From DASZZY01 sp036260395 (GTDB lineage Bacteria > Actinomycetota > UBA4738 > CALAEC01): a stretch of DNA of 5,637 bases. The notes beneath the pieces are model-generated. The model was given only the letters and a program-made list of their open reading frames with translations. It did not search any database and was not told the origin of the DNA. The translations under genes and the position numbers were made by a program. The stretch is taken from contig DASZZY010000162.1 in NCBI GenBank assembly GCA_036260395.1, positions 1 to 5,637 of the forward strand, given 5' to 3'. Positions 1-5,637 of this stretch are shown here, piece by piece. Every line of letters starts with the position of its first letter. Within the stretch, counting starts at the first letter, position 1.

Positions 1-1834
1 ACCCGCCCAGGATCGCCACGGCGAGCCCGACCGCCGGCGCCACCGAGGCCACCGCACGGAGGGCCGCGGCGGCCAGCGCCCATCGAGCCCACCCGAGGCC
101 GAACGCCGCCAGGAGCACGAGCGAGGCCGCCGAGAGGGCCATGAGCGCGCCGAACGACAGGCCCTCCGGAGAGCGCACCGCGGCGGGGGCCGGGGCCACG
201 TCCGGGCCCTGCACCACCTCCACGCCCGCGGCCGCCGTTCGGGCCCCGGAGGTCACCCCGAACCCGCCGGCGTTGAACGCCCGGACCACGAGGACCACGG
301 CGTCGCGGCGCACGGCGCGGGACTCTCGTAGGTACGCCCGGGCGATCAGGTCGTGCTCGCGGTCGCCGGTCAGCGTGGGCCGGCCGGCCAGGTACCGGCC
401 CGGGACGCCCACGGCGATCCGGACGTCGGGGAGGCGCTCCGGCGGCAGGCCCATGCGGAGCACGTTCGCGAAGCGCGTGACGTGGAAGGCGGCCGCGCGC
501 TGGTCGGTGTCGACCAGGATCACGACCGGCCGGCCGGGCGGCAGGCGTTCGACCACCGCCCCGGCCCGGCGGGCGGCCGCGAGCTCCTCGGGCGCGAACG
601 ACGGTGCCTGACGGTACCAGCCGAGCATGGCCACCGCGACGAACGTGATGGCGGCCGCCGCCGCCAGGGCCCGGCGGCCGGTCCGGGCGGCCCTGCTTGC
701 CCGCGCCCCCGTGCTCGCGGGGCGGGCCAGGGCGTCCACCCCGGCCGCCGCCGCCAGCGGGACGAAGAAGGCGAAGACCAGCATCCGGTTCGGCGGCCCG
801 CTCGCCGTTGCCCACAGCACGACGAGGCCGACGACGGTGATCGCGGCCCACGACACGAGCAGGCCGACGAGGTAGCTCCTCGGCGGGGCAGCTCCGCTCC
901 GTGAGCGGAGCACGGGGGCGGCCGCGGCTGCGAGGCCGGCGCCGGCCGCCAGCGGGGCCGCCGCGCGGGCCGCGTCGCCCGCCAGCCGCTCGCGGTACCT
1001 GTCGGCCAGCAGCTGGCGGAGGCCGAGGCGACGGAAGAACCCGTCCTGCGAGGTGTCGCCCGGCACCACACCGGCGTGCGAGGTGTGGCCCGGCACCAGG
1101 CCGGCCGTTCCCACGGCCGCCAGCGCGCCGGCCCCCAGCAGTGCACCCCCGGTGGTGGCGGCCGCCATCCGCGCCGCCAGCGTGTCGAGGAGCGATCCGC
1201 CGTTCCGCCGGTGGGCGAGGGCGGCCGGGAGGTTCCACGCCGCCGCGCCGGCCAGGATCGCCAGGGCCACGGCCGCGAACAGGCCATGTGCCAGCGCCGC
1301 GGCGGCGATGAGCGCCACGGCGGCCGCCACGCCCCTCCACGACGCGTGGCTCGTGCCGACCGCGGCCAGGGCCGCCAGGAACACCGTCACCTGCGCCAGG
1401 TTGGCGAGCCAGCCCCCGGCCAGGTAGGCGGCGAACCCGGCGGTGAGCAGGGCCGCCGCCACGGCGCGGACCCGGCTGGGGGGCAGGGCCACGTCGAGGA
1501 ACGCCGCCGCTGCCAGCGCGCACGCCGCCACCAGGACCGGCCCCAGGGACGTGACCGTCTGGAGGGGCGTGGTGCCCAGTGCGCCCCCCAGGACCAGCGC
1601 CGCCGCCGGGACGCCCGGGCGGCCGGGGGCCACGGCGTCCAGTCCGAGCACCCCGGCGCCCTGCGTCCACCAGGTGTAGACGGGCCCGTCCGGCCCGATC
1701 GGGAAGATGTACCCGGCCATCCACGGCAGCACGAGGTACAGCGCCAGGACCACCGCCGAGGAGGCGCCGGCGAAGACGATGGCATCCGCCCATCCGCCGG
1801 ACGACGGCCTCGCCGCGGATCTCACCGACGGCAC
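1..1834 (-). CDS. Polytopic membrane protein, possibly GT-C-type glycosyltransferase (partial, C-terminus off the left edge)
   Basis: The minus strand is open from the window edge to beyond 2030. I place the start at GTG 1834, because a TACGGT box lies 6 bases upstream and the region beyond is antisense to another coding remnant; GTG 1825 is an alternative. The 611 visible residues give about 12-14 hydrophobic segments, for example near 16-40, 76-90, 96-113, 123-143, 148-160, 169-198, 226-246, 291-309, 321-343, 351-369, 389-405, 557-580 and 584-610. The first outside loop (41-60) contains YIFPIGPDGPVYTWWTQ, where D49 lies just after the first membrane segment, as an acidic residue does in GT-C enzymes. 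Residues 410-550 form a soluble part with alternating strands and helices (VVILVDTD at 437-444; VVLVVRAFNAGGFG at 513-526). That arrangement fits a lipid-linked sugar transferase of the cytoplasmic membrane, but I recognise no diagnostic motif, so the function is inference. Coding status is firm, since the frame is stop-free with a consistent membrane-protein pattern. Confidence 0.82.
   Translation of the reverse strand, partial: MPSVRSAARPSSGGWADAIVFAGASSAVVLALYLVLPWMAGYIFPIGPDGPVYTWWTQGAGVLGLDAVAPGRPGVPAAALVLGGALGTTPLQTVTSLGPVLVAACALAAAAFLDVALPPSRVRAVAAALLTAGFAAYLAGGWLANLAQVTVFLAALAAVGTSHASWRGVAAAVALIAAAALAHGLFAAVALAILAGAAAWNLPAALAHRRNGGSLLDTLAARMAAATTGGALLGAGALAAVGTAGLVPGHTSHAGVVPGDTSQDGFFRRLGLRQLLADRYRERLAGDAARAAAPLAAGAGLAAAAAPVLRSRSGAAPPRSYLVGLLVSWAAITVVGLVVLWATASGPPNRMLVFAFFVPLAAAAGVDALARPASTGARASRAARTGRRALAAAAAITFVAVAMLGWYRQAPSFAPEELAAARRAGAVVERLPPGRPVVILVDTDQRAAAFHVTRFANVLRMGLPPERLPDVRIAVGVPGRYLAGRPTLTGDREHDLIARAYLRESRAVRRDAVVLVVRAFNAGGFGVTSGARTAAAGVEVVQGPDVAPAPAAVRSPEGLSFGALMALSAASLVLLAAFGLGWARWALAAAALRAVASVAPAVGLAVAILGG
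891..911. repeat. Short perfect hairpin inside the membrane-protein gene
   Basis: GCTCCGCTC (891-899) and its exact reverse complement GAGCGGAGC (903-911) flank a 3-base loop. It lies in the codons for the VLRSRSG stretch at residues 308-314 of the minus-strand membrane protein. There is no T-run beside it, and it is wholly inside an open gene, so it is probably a chance product of Arg/Ser codons in GC-rich DNA. Confidence 0.4.
1047..1106. repeat. 30-bp in-frame tandem duplication within the membrane-protein gene
   Basis: Two 30-bp units, 1047-1076 and 1077-1106, match at 26 of 30 positions; the first 22 bases of each differ only at 1057/1087. The period is ten codons, so the frame is kept. 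On the minus strand the units encode GLVPGHTSHA (residues 245-254) and GVVPGDTSQD (255-264), in the loop just after a hydrophobic segment. The sharing of nearly all bases, not just residues, points to a fairly recent slippage duplication. Confidence 0.75.
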
Positions 1835-1840
1835 GGCGGC

Positions 1841-1846
1841 ACCGTA
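1841..1846 (-). promoter_or_regulatory. Candidate -10 box for a leaderless transcript of the membrane-protein gene
   Basis: On the minus strand TACGGT (1846 to 1841) matches TANNNT and ends 6 bases before GTG 1834, so transcription would begin at or next to the start codon. No Shine-Dalgarno sequence is visible before this GTG, which agrees with a leaderless message. No convincing -35 hexamer is seen about 17 bases further upstream, so the call rests on the position of a short motif. Confidence 0.35.
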
Positions 1847-1880
1847 CAGGGTGCGAGGTTCGGCGGCACGGGGAAGGTGA

Positions 1881-2675
1881 CGGTTCGTCCTCGCCAGGCC
1901 CGGTGTCCGAAGTGTCCAGTTGACCGGGATCGACGGCCGGAAGTACCTTTCCTCCGCCGACTCACAGGCGTGCAACCTTCTCCCGAGAAGGTGGAGAGCG
2001 CCCAGCTGGCTGGGTACGACGCCGTCATCATCGCCACCCACCACGCTAGAACGAACGCGGGCGAGTTCCCGGACGCGTCCATCTGCGGGAGCATGGGCCA
2101 CCAGTTCGAGGTCACCATCCATGGCCTGTGCACCGGGCACCGGTTCATGCACGAGGTGTTCGGCTACCCGCCGGCCGACCAGGTCCCGTACCCGGTGGGC
2201 GATCCCGGGGACGGTGGAGCCGGACCCCGGCGACCTCGGCGCGGACATCACCACGACCGCCGAGTTCGACGGGTGGGGGTACGTCCGCCTCCTGGACGCG
2301 CAGACCTTTGAGGAGGTCGACCAGTACTCCCTGCCGGAGCAGTCGGATCCGGAGCTTGCGGATCCGGAGCTTGCTAAGGACCCGGAGATCGACCTCTCGG
2401 TCCACGAGGTCGAGGTGCCACGCGGTGACCCGAACGAGGGAGGCGCCAACGCCGACGACGGCGAGCTCGCCTACTGCTCGTGGTACAAGGCCGGGTTCCG
2501 GGTCGCGGGTTACAACAGCAGCTCGATCGAGGAGGTCGGCCACTACATCGATCCGCGGGGCAACAACTTCTGGGGCGTTGCCCTCGCCGAGGACCAGAAC
2601 GGCGACCGGATCGTTCTGGGCAGCGACATGGACTTCGGTCTCTTCATCTTCCGCTACACGGGGCCCCTGCCCTAA
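1881..2675 (+). pseudogene. Degraded C-terminal remnant of a secreted PA-domain / LVIVD-repeat protein (5'-truncated, two frameshifts)
   Basis: Translation makes sense only across three segments. From 1881 to about 1985 (frame of 1920) it reads SADSQACNLLP. From 1985 to about 2212 (frame of 1985) it reads EKVESAQLAGYDAVII, then CGSMGH and the PYPVGDPGD stretch. From 2214 to TAA 2675 (back in the first frame) it contains GWGYVRLLDA, DLSVHEVEV, YCSWYKAGFRVAGY, NNFWGVAL and the ending LFIFRYTGPLP. The first part is a protease-associated (PA) domain; the second matches the end of LVIVD-repeat beta-propeller proteins, which are usually exported and several hundred residues long. One base is missing near 1985 and one extra base lies near 2213, so the two shifts cancel. 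The propeller repeats and signal peptide expected upstream are absent: TGA at 1878-1880 closes the frame, and a divergent gene starts at 1834. A TTG at 1920 would open a nominal 251-codon ORF, but its middle third is out of frame. LVIVD proteins have no firmly assigned function. Sequencing error could explain the indels, but not the missing 5' end. Confidence 0.75.
2344..2373 (+). repeat. Exact 15-bp tandem duplication in the LVIVD remnant
   Basis: The unit CGGATCCGGAGCTTG occurs twice back to back (2344-2358, 2359-2373). It keeps the reading frame and yields DPELADPELA in an acidic linker before the DLSVHEV block. The two copies are identical, including third codon positions, so the duplication is recent. 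Confidence 0.85.
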
Positions 2676-2700
2676 GGAGACCGAAGCTCCACCGAGGAAC

Positions 2701-2734
2701 GACGGAGGGCCGGCCAGGGGGCCGGCCCTCCGTC
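2701..2734. terminator. Perfect 15-bp hairpin between convergent genes, probable bidirectional terminator
   Basis: GACGGAGGGCCGGCC (2701-2715) pairs perfectly with 2720-2734 around an AGGG loop. It begins 25 bases after the TAA of the plus-strand remnant and ends 14 bases before the stop codon of the minus-strand gene, the usual place for a shared terminator. Neither side carries a T-run, so it is not a textbook intrinsic terminator, but strong U-less hairpins between convergent genes are common in high-GC bacteria. Confidence 0.7.
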
Positions 2735-2748
2735 TCGTCCGGGCGCTC

Positions 2749-3309
2749 TCAGCCCTCGACGACGATCGTCCCCTGGAAGTAGTCGCGGTGGTCGTGGCGG
2801 CTGCCGGTGCCCACGGCCGTCTTCACGGTGTACGGGTGCGACCCGGCGTCGATCCCGCCGTTCAGGATCTGGTCGCCGCGGAGCGTCCACTCCTGGCGTT
2901 CGCCCGTGCACTCGTAGTAGAGGCGGTCCACCCCCGTCCGAACGATCCCGCCGCCGCGGTCGGACCGCACGTTCCAGATCGCCCACCCGACGTTCATCGT
3001 CTCGCCCGGCGTGCACACCAGGTACCCGGATGCGGTGACCGAGCCGTCGGGGTTGAGGACCGCGGACTCCATCGCGCCGTCCAGGGCCACGGGCTCGTCC
3101 CGTGGCCCGCCGCGCCCCGGCTCGACGCCGGGCGGCACGCGGTCGTCCGCAATGTTCTCCTCCCCGCGGGGCCGGTCGCTCTCGTCGGCCACGTCGTCCG
3201 GGGCGAGTCGCGGCGGCGGCGAGTACGCCGCCACGGCCACCAGCGCCGTGAAGCCCACGGCCGCCAGGCCGCCGATCAGCCACCACATCCCTCTTCGCTT
3301 CGAGGCCAT
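2749..3309 (-). CDS. Membrane-anchored exported protein with a two-cysteine beta domain (DUF6299-like)
   Basis: A complete 186-residue protein starting at ATG 3309, with GGAGGG just upstream, and ending in TGA at 2751-2749. Basic residues (K4, R5, R6) precede a hydrophobic segment at about 9-29, a signal anchor or uncleaved signal peptide. No lipobox Cys is present. Residues 31-75 form a Pro/Asp/Arg-rich low-complexity linker, then a beta-rich domain fills 76-186: DGSVTASGYLVC, the tryptophans W109 and W112, YYECTG, and a QGTIVVEG end. C99 and C134 are the only cysteines and probably form a disulfide outside the membrane. The pattern of a strand ending in Cys, a Gly/Trp-containing strand pair and a second Cys followed by a Trp strand recalls actinobacterial DUF6299 exported proteins. 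That is recognition by eye, and the function is unknown. The gene converges on the PA/LVIVD remnant and diverges from tldD. Confidence 0.85.
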   Translation of the reverse strand: MASKRRGMWWLIGGLAAVGFTALVAVAAYSPPPRLAPDDVADESDRPRGEENIADDRVPPGVEPGRGGPRDEPVALDGAMESAVLNPDGSVTASGYLVCTPGETMNVGWAIWNVRSDRGGGIVRTGVDRLYYECTGERQEWTLRGDQILNGGIDAGSHPYTVKTAVGTGSRHDHRDYFQGTIVVEG

Positions 3310-3311
3310 GT

Positions 3312-3317
3312 CCCTCC
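3312..3317 (-). promoter_or_regulatory. Ribosome binding site of the exported two-cysteine protein
   Basis: On the minus strand GGAGGG (3317 to 3312) lies 2 bases before ATG 3309. The motif is strong but the gap is shorter than usual. It still supports ATG 3309 over the internal ATG at 3288, which would remove the basic residues before the membrane segment. Confidence 0.6.
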
Positions 3318-3363
3318 GGGGTCTCGTTCGTTCGACGGTCGGACCGGTGCTCGGGGTTCCTCC

Positions 3364-3369
3364 ATGATA
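3364..3369 (-). promoter_or_regulatory. Candidate -10 box for the minus-strand exported-protein gene
   Basis: On the minus strand TATCAT (3369 to 3364) fits TANNNT and would give a 5' leader of roughly 45-50 bases ending in the GGAGGG site before ATG 3309. The -35 region is GC-rich with no consensus hexamer. It is one of the few AT-rich hexamers in this stretch. Confidence 0.4.
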
Positions 3370-3385
3370 CGGGCGACGCCGTTCG

Positions 3386-3428
3386 AGGCCGGCGGCCCCT
3401 GCGGCGGCGCGGCGCGGCGGGGCGCGGC
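3386..3428. repeat. G/C-only low-complexity tract upstream of tldD
   Basis: The 43 bases before the tldD -10 box are nearly all G and C, with overlapping GGCGGCGC / GGCGCGGC units. No gene, operator palindrome or -35 motif is discernible here. The tract occupies the place where a -35 element for tldD would be. Confidence 0.5.
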
Positions 3429-3434
3429 TAGAAT
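3429..3434 (+). promoter_or_regulatory. -10 box of a leaderless tldD-tldE promoter
   Basis: TAGAAT fits TANNNT and ends 9 bases before the tldD GTG at 3444, which would place the transcription start on or within a base or two of the GTG. No Shine-Dalgarno sequence lies between, agreeing with leaderless translation. The box stands out in a G/C-only surrounding. No -35 hexamer is evident. Confidence 0.6.
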
Positions 3435-3443
3435 GGCGCCTCC

Positions 3444-4829
3444 GTGCTCGACGAATCCCTCGTCAGGGAGGTCCTCCGCGTGGCCCTATCGTCCGGCGGG
3501 CGCCTCGCCGAGCTGTACGCCGAGGAGCGCCGCTCGACGTCGGTCCGCCTCGACGACCGGAACATCGAGCACCCCACGGTCGGCCTCGACCGGGGCGCCG
3601 GCGTCCGCGTCGTGGCCGGCGAGACGACCGCGTACGCGTACTCCAACCGCCTCGACCGCGAGGCGCTGCTGCGGGCGGCCGAGGCCGCCGCGGCTGCGGT
3701 CACCGGGTCCGAGCGGCTGGTGGCCCTCGACTTCCGCCGTCCGGAGGCGCCGGTCCGCCACGGCGCCGACGAGCCGCTGGCCGGGTTGCCGCTGGACCGG
3801 AAGGTCGCCTGGGTCCGGGAGGCCGACGACGCGGCGCGCTCCGTGTCCGGCGACGTCCGCCAGGTGGTGTCGTCGTACGGCGACTCGGTCCAGCGGCTGC
3901 TGGTGGCGACCTCCGACGGGTCGTGGGTCGAGGACGAGCGCCACCGCGTCCGGCTCGTCGTCTCGGCGGTGGCCGGCCGGGACGGCGTCATGCAGACCGG
4001 CTTCGAGGGCCCGGCGGGGCTCGGCGGCGCCGAGGTCCTCGAGGCCAACCCCCCGGCCGAGACGGGCAGGAAGGCCGCCCGGATGGCGGTGACGATGCTG
4101 GACGGCGTCCCGGCGCCGGCGGGCGAGATGCCGGTAGTTGTGGGGCCGGCCGGCGGCGGCGTGCTGTTCCACGAGGCCTGCGGCCACGGCATGGAGGCCG
4201 ACACCGTGGGCAAGGAGGCCTCGATCTATCGTGGCCGGCTCGGCGACACCGTGGGCTCGTCGCTCGTGACCGGCGTGGATGACTCCACCATCCCGGGCGC
4301 CTGGGGGTCCTTCGCCTTCGACGAGGAGGGCACCCCGGCCCGCCGCACGGTGCTGCTCGACTCGGGCGTACTGACCTCCTACCTCTACGACCGGTTCTGG
4401 GCGGGCCGCGACGGTGCGGAGCGGACGGCGAACGGGCGGCGGCAGTCCTACGCGCACCTGCCGATCCCCCGGATGACGAACACCTCGATCCTGCCCGGGG
4501 CCGCCGATCCGGCGGCCATCGTCTCGGACACCGCGCGAGGCGTGTACGCCAAGATCCTGGGCGGGGGCCAGGTGAACCCCGCCACCGGCGACTTCGTGTT
4601 CGGGGTGGCGGAGGGCTACCTCATCGAGGGCGGGGAGCTCACCCGCCCGATACGCGGGGCGAACCTCATCGGTAACGGCGTGAGGATCCTGGAGGCCGTC
4701 GACGCCGTCGGCTCGGACTTCGACTCGCGACCGGGGACCTGCGGCAAGGACGGGCAGGGGGTGCCGGTGACCACCGCGAGCCCCACCCTGCGGATCGCCC
4801 GGATGACGGTGGGCGGGACCGGTGGCTGA
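3444..4829 (+). CDS. tldD: TldD, zinc-binding catalytic subunit of the TldD/TldE protease
   Basis: A complete 461-residue TldD of the peptidase U62 family, close to the family's usual length of about 450-480. The start is GTG 3444, chosen because TAGAAT lies 9 bases upstream and the N-terminus matches the family beginning. The N-terminal domain (about 1-215) includes the RGAGVRVVAGETTAYAY segment typical of the family. The zinc motif HEACGH is at 243-248 (HExxxH) within LFHEACGHGMEAD; the third metal ligand should be C433 in GTCGKDGQGVPV near the C-terminus. Other family blocks are RRQSYAHLPIPRMTNT and GGGQVNPATGDFVFGVAEGYLI. With TldE it forms a cytosolic heterodimer that cuts unfolded peptides; known roles in E. 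coli are microcin B17 maturation and CcdA turnover. The stop codon overlaps the tldE start, so the two are co-translated. All metal-binding residues appear present, so it should be active. Its local substrate is unknown. Confidence 0.95.
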   Translation: MLDESLVREVLRVALSSGGRLAELYAEERRSTSVRLDDRNIEHPTVGLDRGAGVRVVAGETTAYAYSNRLDREALLRAAEAAAAAVTGSERLVALDFRRPEAPVRHGADEPLAGLPLDRKVAWVREADDAARSVSGDVRQVVSSYGDSVQRLLVATSDGSWVEDERHRVRLVVSAVAGRDGVMQTGFEGPAGLGGAEVLEANPPAETGRKAARMAVTMLDGVPAPAGEMPVVVGPAGGGVLFHEACGHGMEADTVGKEASIYRGRLGDTVGSSLVTGVDDSTIPGAWGSFAFDEEGTPARRTVLLDSGVLTSYLYDRFWAGRDGAERTANGRRQSYAHLPIPRMTNTSILPGAADPAAIVSDTARGVYAKILGGGQVNPATGDFVFGVAEGYLIEGGELTRPIRGANLIGNGVRILEAVDAVGSDFDSRPGTCGKDGQGVPVTTASPTLRIARMTVGGTGG

Positions 4830-5637
4830 CCTCGACGACCTCTGTCGGGCGGCGCTGGCCGGCGTCCGGGACGGCGAGCAGGCCGAGGCCTACGCGGCGC
4901 AGGTCCGGCGGTCCGAGGTCAAGGCCCGGCGCGGCGAGGTCGACAGCCTGTCGGCGTCGGAATCCCGGGGCGTCGGCGTGCGGGTGGTCACCGAAGGCCG
5001 GCTGGGATACGCGTGGGCCGCCGATCCCGGCCCGGACGAGGCCGCGGCGCTGCTGGCCTCGGCGCGGGAGAGCGCCGCGGTGTCCAGCCCGGACGAGGCC
5101 AACGCCCTCCCCGACCCCCGGCCGTTCGAGGACCTGCCCGGACTGTTCCGGGAGGCACAGGCGACGCTCGGCGCCGAGGCCAAGGTCGCGCTGGCCCTCG
5201 ACCTGGAGAGGGCGGCGGTCTCGTCGGAGCCGGAGGTCACCAAGGTCGAGGAGGTCCTCTACGGCGACGCGGTCTCCCGCGTGGCGGTGGCCTCGACCAC
5301 CGGCATCGACGCCGGCTACGCCCGGACCGACTGCTGGTGCGTGGTCTCGGCCCTGGCGGAGCGCGACGGCGAGACCCAGTCCGGGTTCTCCTTCCGCGTG
5401 GCCCGCGAGCCGGCCGAGCTGGCCTGGGAGGAGGCCGGCGCCGAGGCGGCCCGGCGCGGGGCCCGCCTGCTAGGCGCAGCGAAGCCGGGCACCGAGCGGC
5501 TGCCGGTCGTCCTCGACCCGTGGGCGGCCGCGGCGTTCCTCGGCGTCCTGGCCCGGGCGCTGTCGGCCGAGGAGGTCCAGAAGGGGCGCTCGCTCCTGGC
5601 GGGGCTGGTCGGGCAGGAGGTGGCCTCGCCCGCCGTG
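4822..5637 (+). CDS. pmbA: TldE/PmbA, partner subunit of the TldD/TldE protease (partial, C-terminus off the right edge)
   Basis: The frame opens at GTG 4822 inside the last codons of tldD (8-base overlap, GTGGCTGA) and stays open for 272 codons to the edge; family members are usually about 440-450 residues. It is a paralogue of TldD with the same N-terminal layout: an SRGVGVRVVTEGRLGYAWA segment near residues 49-67, then a helical region. It goes on with a strand-rich part (SRVAVASTTGIDAGYARTD) and the start of the C-terminal domain, LPVVLDPWAAAAFLGVLARA at 227-246. Where TldD has HExxxH, TldE proteins have no zinc motif, and none is seen up to residue 272. TldE supports substrate binding and dimer formation rather than metal catalysis. 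No good Shine-Dalgarno sequence precedes the GTG, so translation is probably coupled to tldD by the overlap. Confidence 0.93.
   Translation, partial: MADLDDLCRAALAGVRDGEQAEAYAAQVRRSEVKARRGEVDSLSASESRGVGVRVVTEGRLGYAWAADPGPDEAAALLASARESAAVSSPDEANALPDPRPFEDLPGLFREAQATLGAEAKVALALDLERAAVSSEPEVTKVEEVLYGDAVSRVAVASTTGIDAGYARTDCWCVVSALAERDGETQSGFSFRVAREPAELAWEEAGAEAARRGARLLGAAKPGTERLPVVLDPWAAAAFLGVLARALSAEEVQKGRSLLAGLVGQEVASPAV

Noticed and set aside
520..1785. Minus-strand open frames of 255 and 132 codons (520-1287, 1387-1785)
   Set aside because: Both are Arg/Trp/Pro-rich shifted readings of the same strand. The true frame is the one giving continuous hydrophobic segments.
1920..1949. TTGACC, 18 bases, TACCTT: a promoter-like pair on the plus strand
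   Set aside because: The spacing and hexamers are fair, but the site lies inside the coding remnant and no intact gene follows, so coincidence is likely. A mapped transcript start near 1956 would revive it.
1965..1974. TTG at 1972 on the minus strand preceded by GGGAGAAGG, as an upstream start for the membrane protein
   Set aside because: It would add about 46 residues with no membrane-protein character, antisense to the PA-domain remnant. GTG 1834 with its nearby -10 box is simpler, although the upstream start cannot be fully excluded.
1822..2148. Minus-strand 108-codon open frame starting at ATG 2148
   Set aside because: It is antisense to the PA-domain remnant, shows no domain or consistent codon bias, and ends in another frame from the membrane gene.
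1076..2311. Long plus-strand open frame of 411 codons
   Set aside because: Up to about 1835 it is the antisense of the membrane-protein gene, with Arg/Gly/Gln-rich nonsense. Only its part from about 1985 to 2212 is real and is included in the PA/LVIVD remnant.
3310..3443. Possible tiny peptide gene (TldD/E substrate) in the divergent intergenic region
   Set aside because: The 134 bases are taken up by two promoters and a G/C-only tract; no start with a ribosome site and a plausible peptide was found.
3428..4457. Minus-strand open frames of 261 and 323 codons opposite tldD
   Set aside because: tldD is unmistakable on the plus strand; these are stop-poor shadows in GC-rich DNA.
1..5637. CRISPR arrays, tRNA or rRNA genes, transposases, riboswitches
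   Set aside because: No regularly spaced repeats, cloverleaf-like sequences, terminal inverted repeats or conserved RNA motifs were seen on either strand by eye.

Overview
The window is very GC-rich, with strong G/C bias at third codon positions, GTG starts and TANNNT-type -10 boxes placed so close to start codons that leaderless mRNAs are likely. This fits a high-GC actinomycete-type bacterium (Actinomycetota). The phylum is inferred from composition, start-site style and protein flavour; no rRNA or other strong marker is present.

Layout: (1) Positions 1-1834, minus strand: the first 611 codons of a large multi-spanning membrane protein that runs off the left edge. It resembles GT-C-type glycosyltransferases of the inner membrane, but the family is not certain. 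(2) About 1881-2675, plus strand: the decayed C-terminal part of a secreted protein with a protease-associated (PA) domain followed by LVIVD-type beta-propeller repeats. The 5' end is missing, and two opposite one-base frameshifts (near 1985 and 2213) put about 76 codons into another frame. (3) 2701-2734: a perfect 15-bp hairpin between two convergent genes, probably a shared terminator. (4) 2749-3309, minus strand: a small membrane-anchored exported protein with a two-cysteine beta domain resembling DUF6299. (5) 3310-3443: a divergent promoter region. (6) 3444-4829, plus strand: complete tldD, with its zinc-site motif. (7) 4822-5637, plus strand: tldE/pmbA, overlapping tldD by 8 bases and cut by the right edge.

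The one recognisable functional unit is the tldD-tldE pair. Its products form the TldD/E heterodimeric zinc protease, which degrades unfolded peptides and, in some hosts, processes modified peptides or antitoxins. No candidate peptide substrate is encoded beside it here. The genes to its left look unrelated in function and concern the cell envelope or secretion. I found no mobile element, CRISPR array, tRNA or rRNA. The most noteworthy feature is the PA/LVIVD remnant, whose protein can be reconstructed only by reading across two compensating indels.
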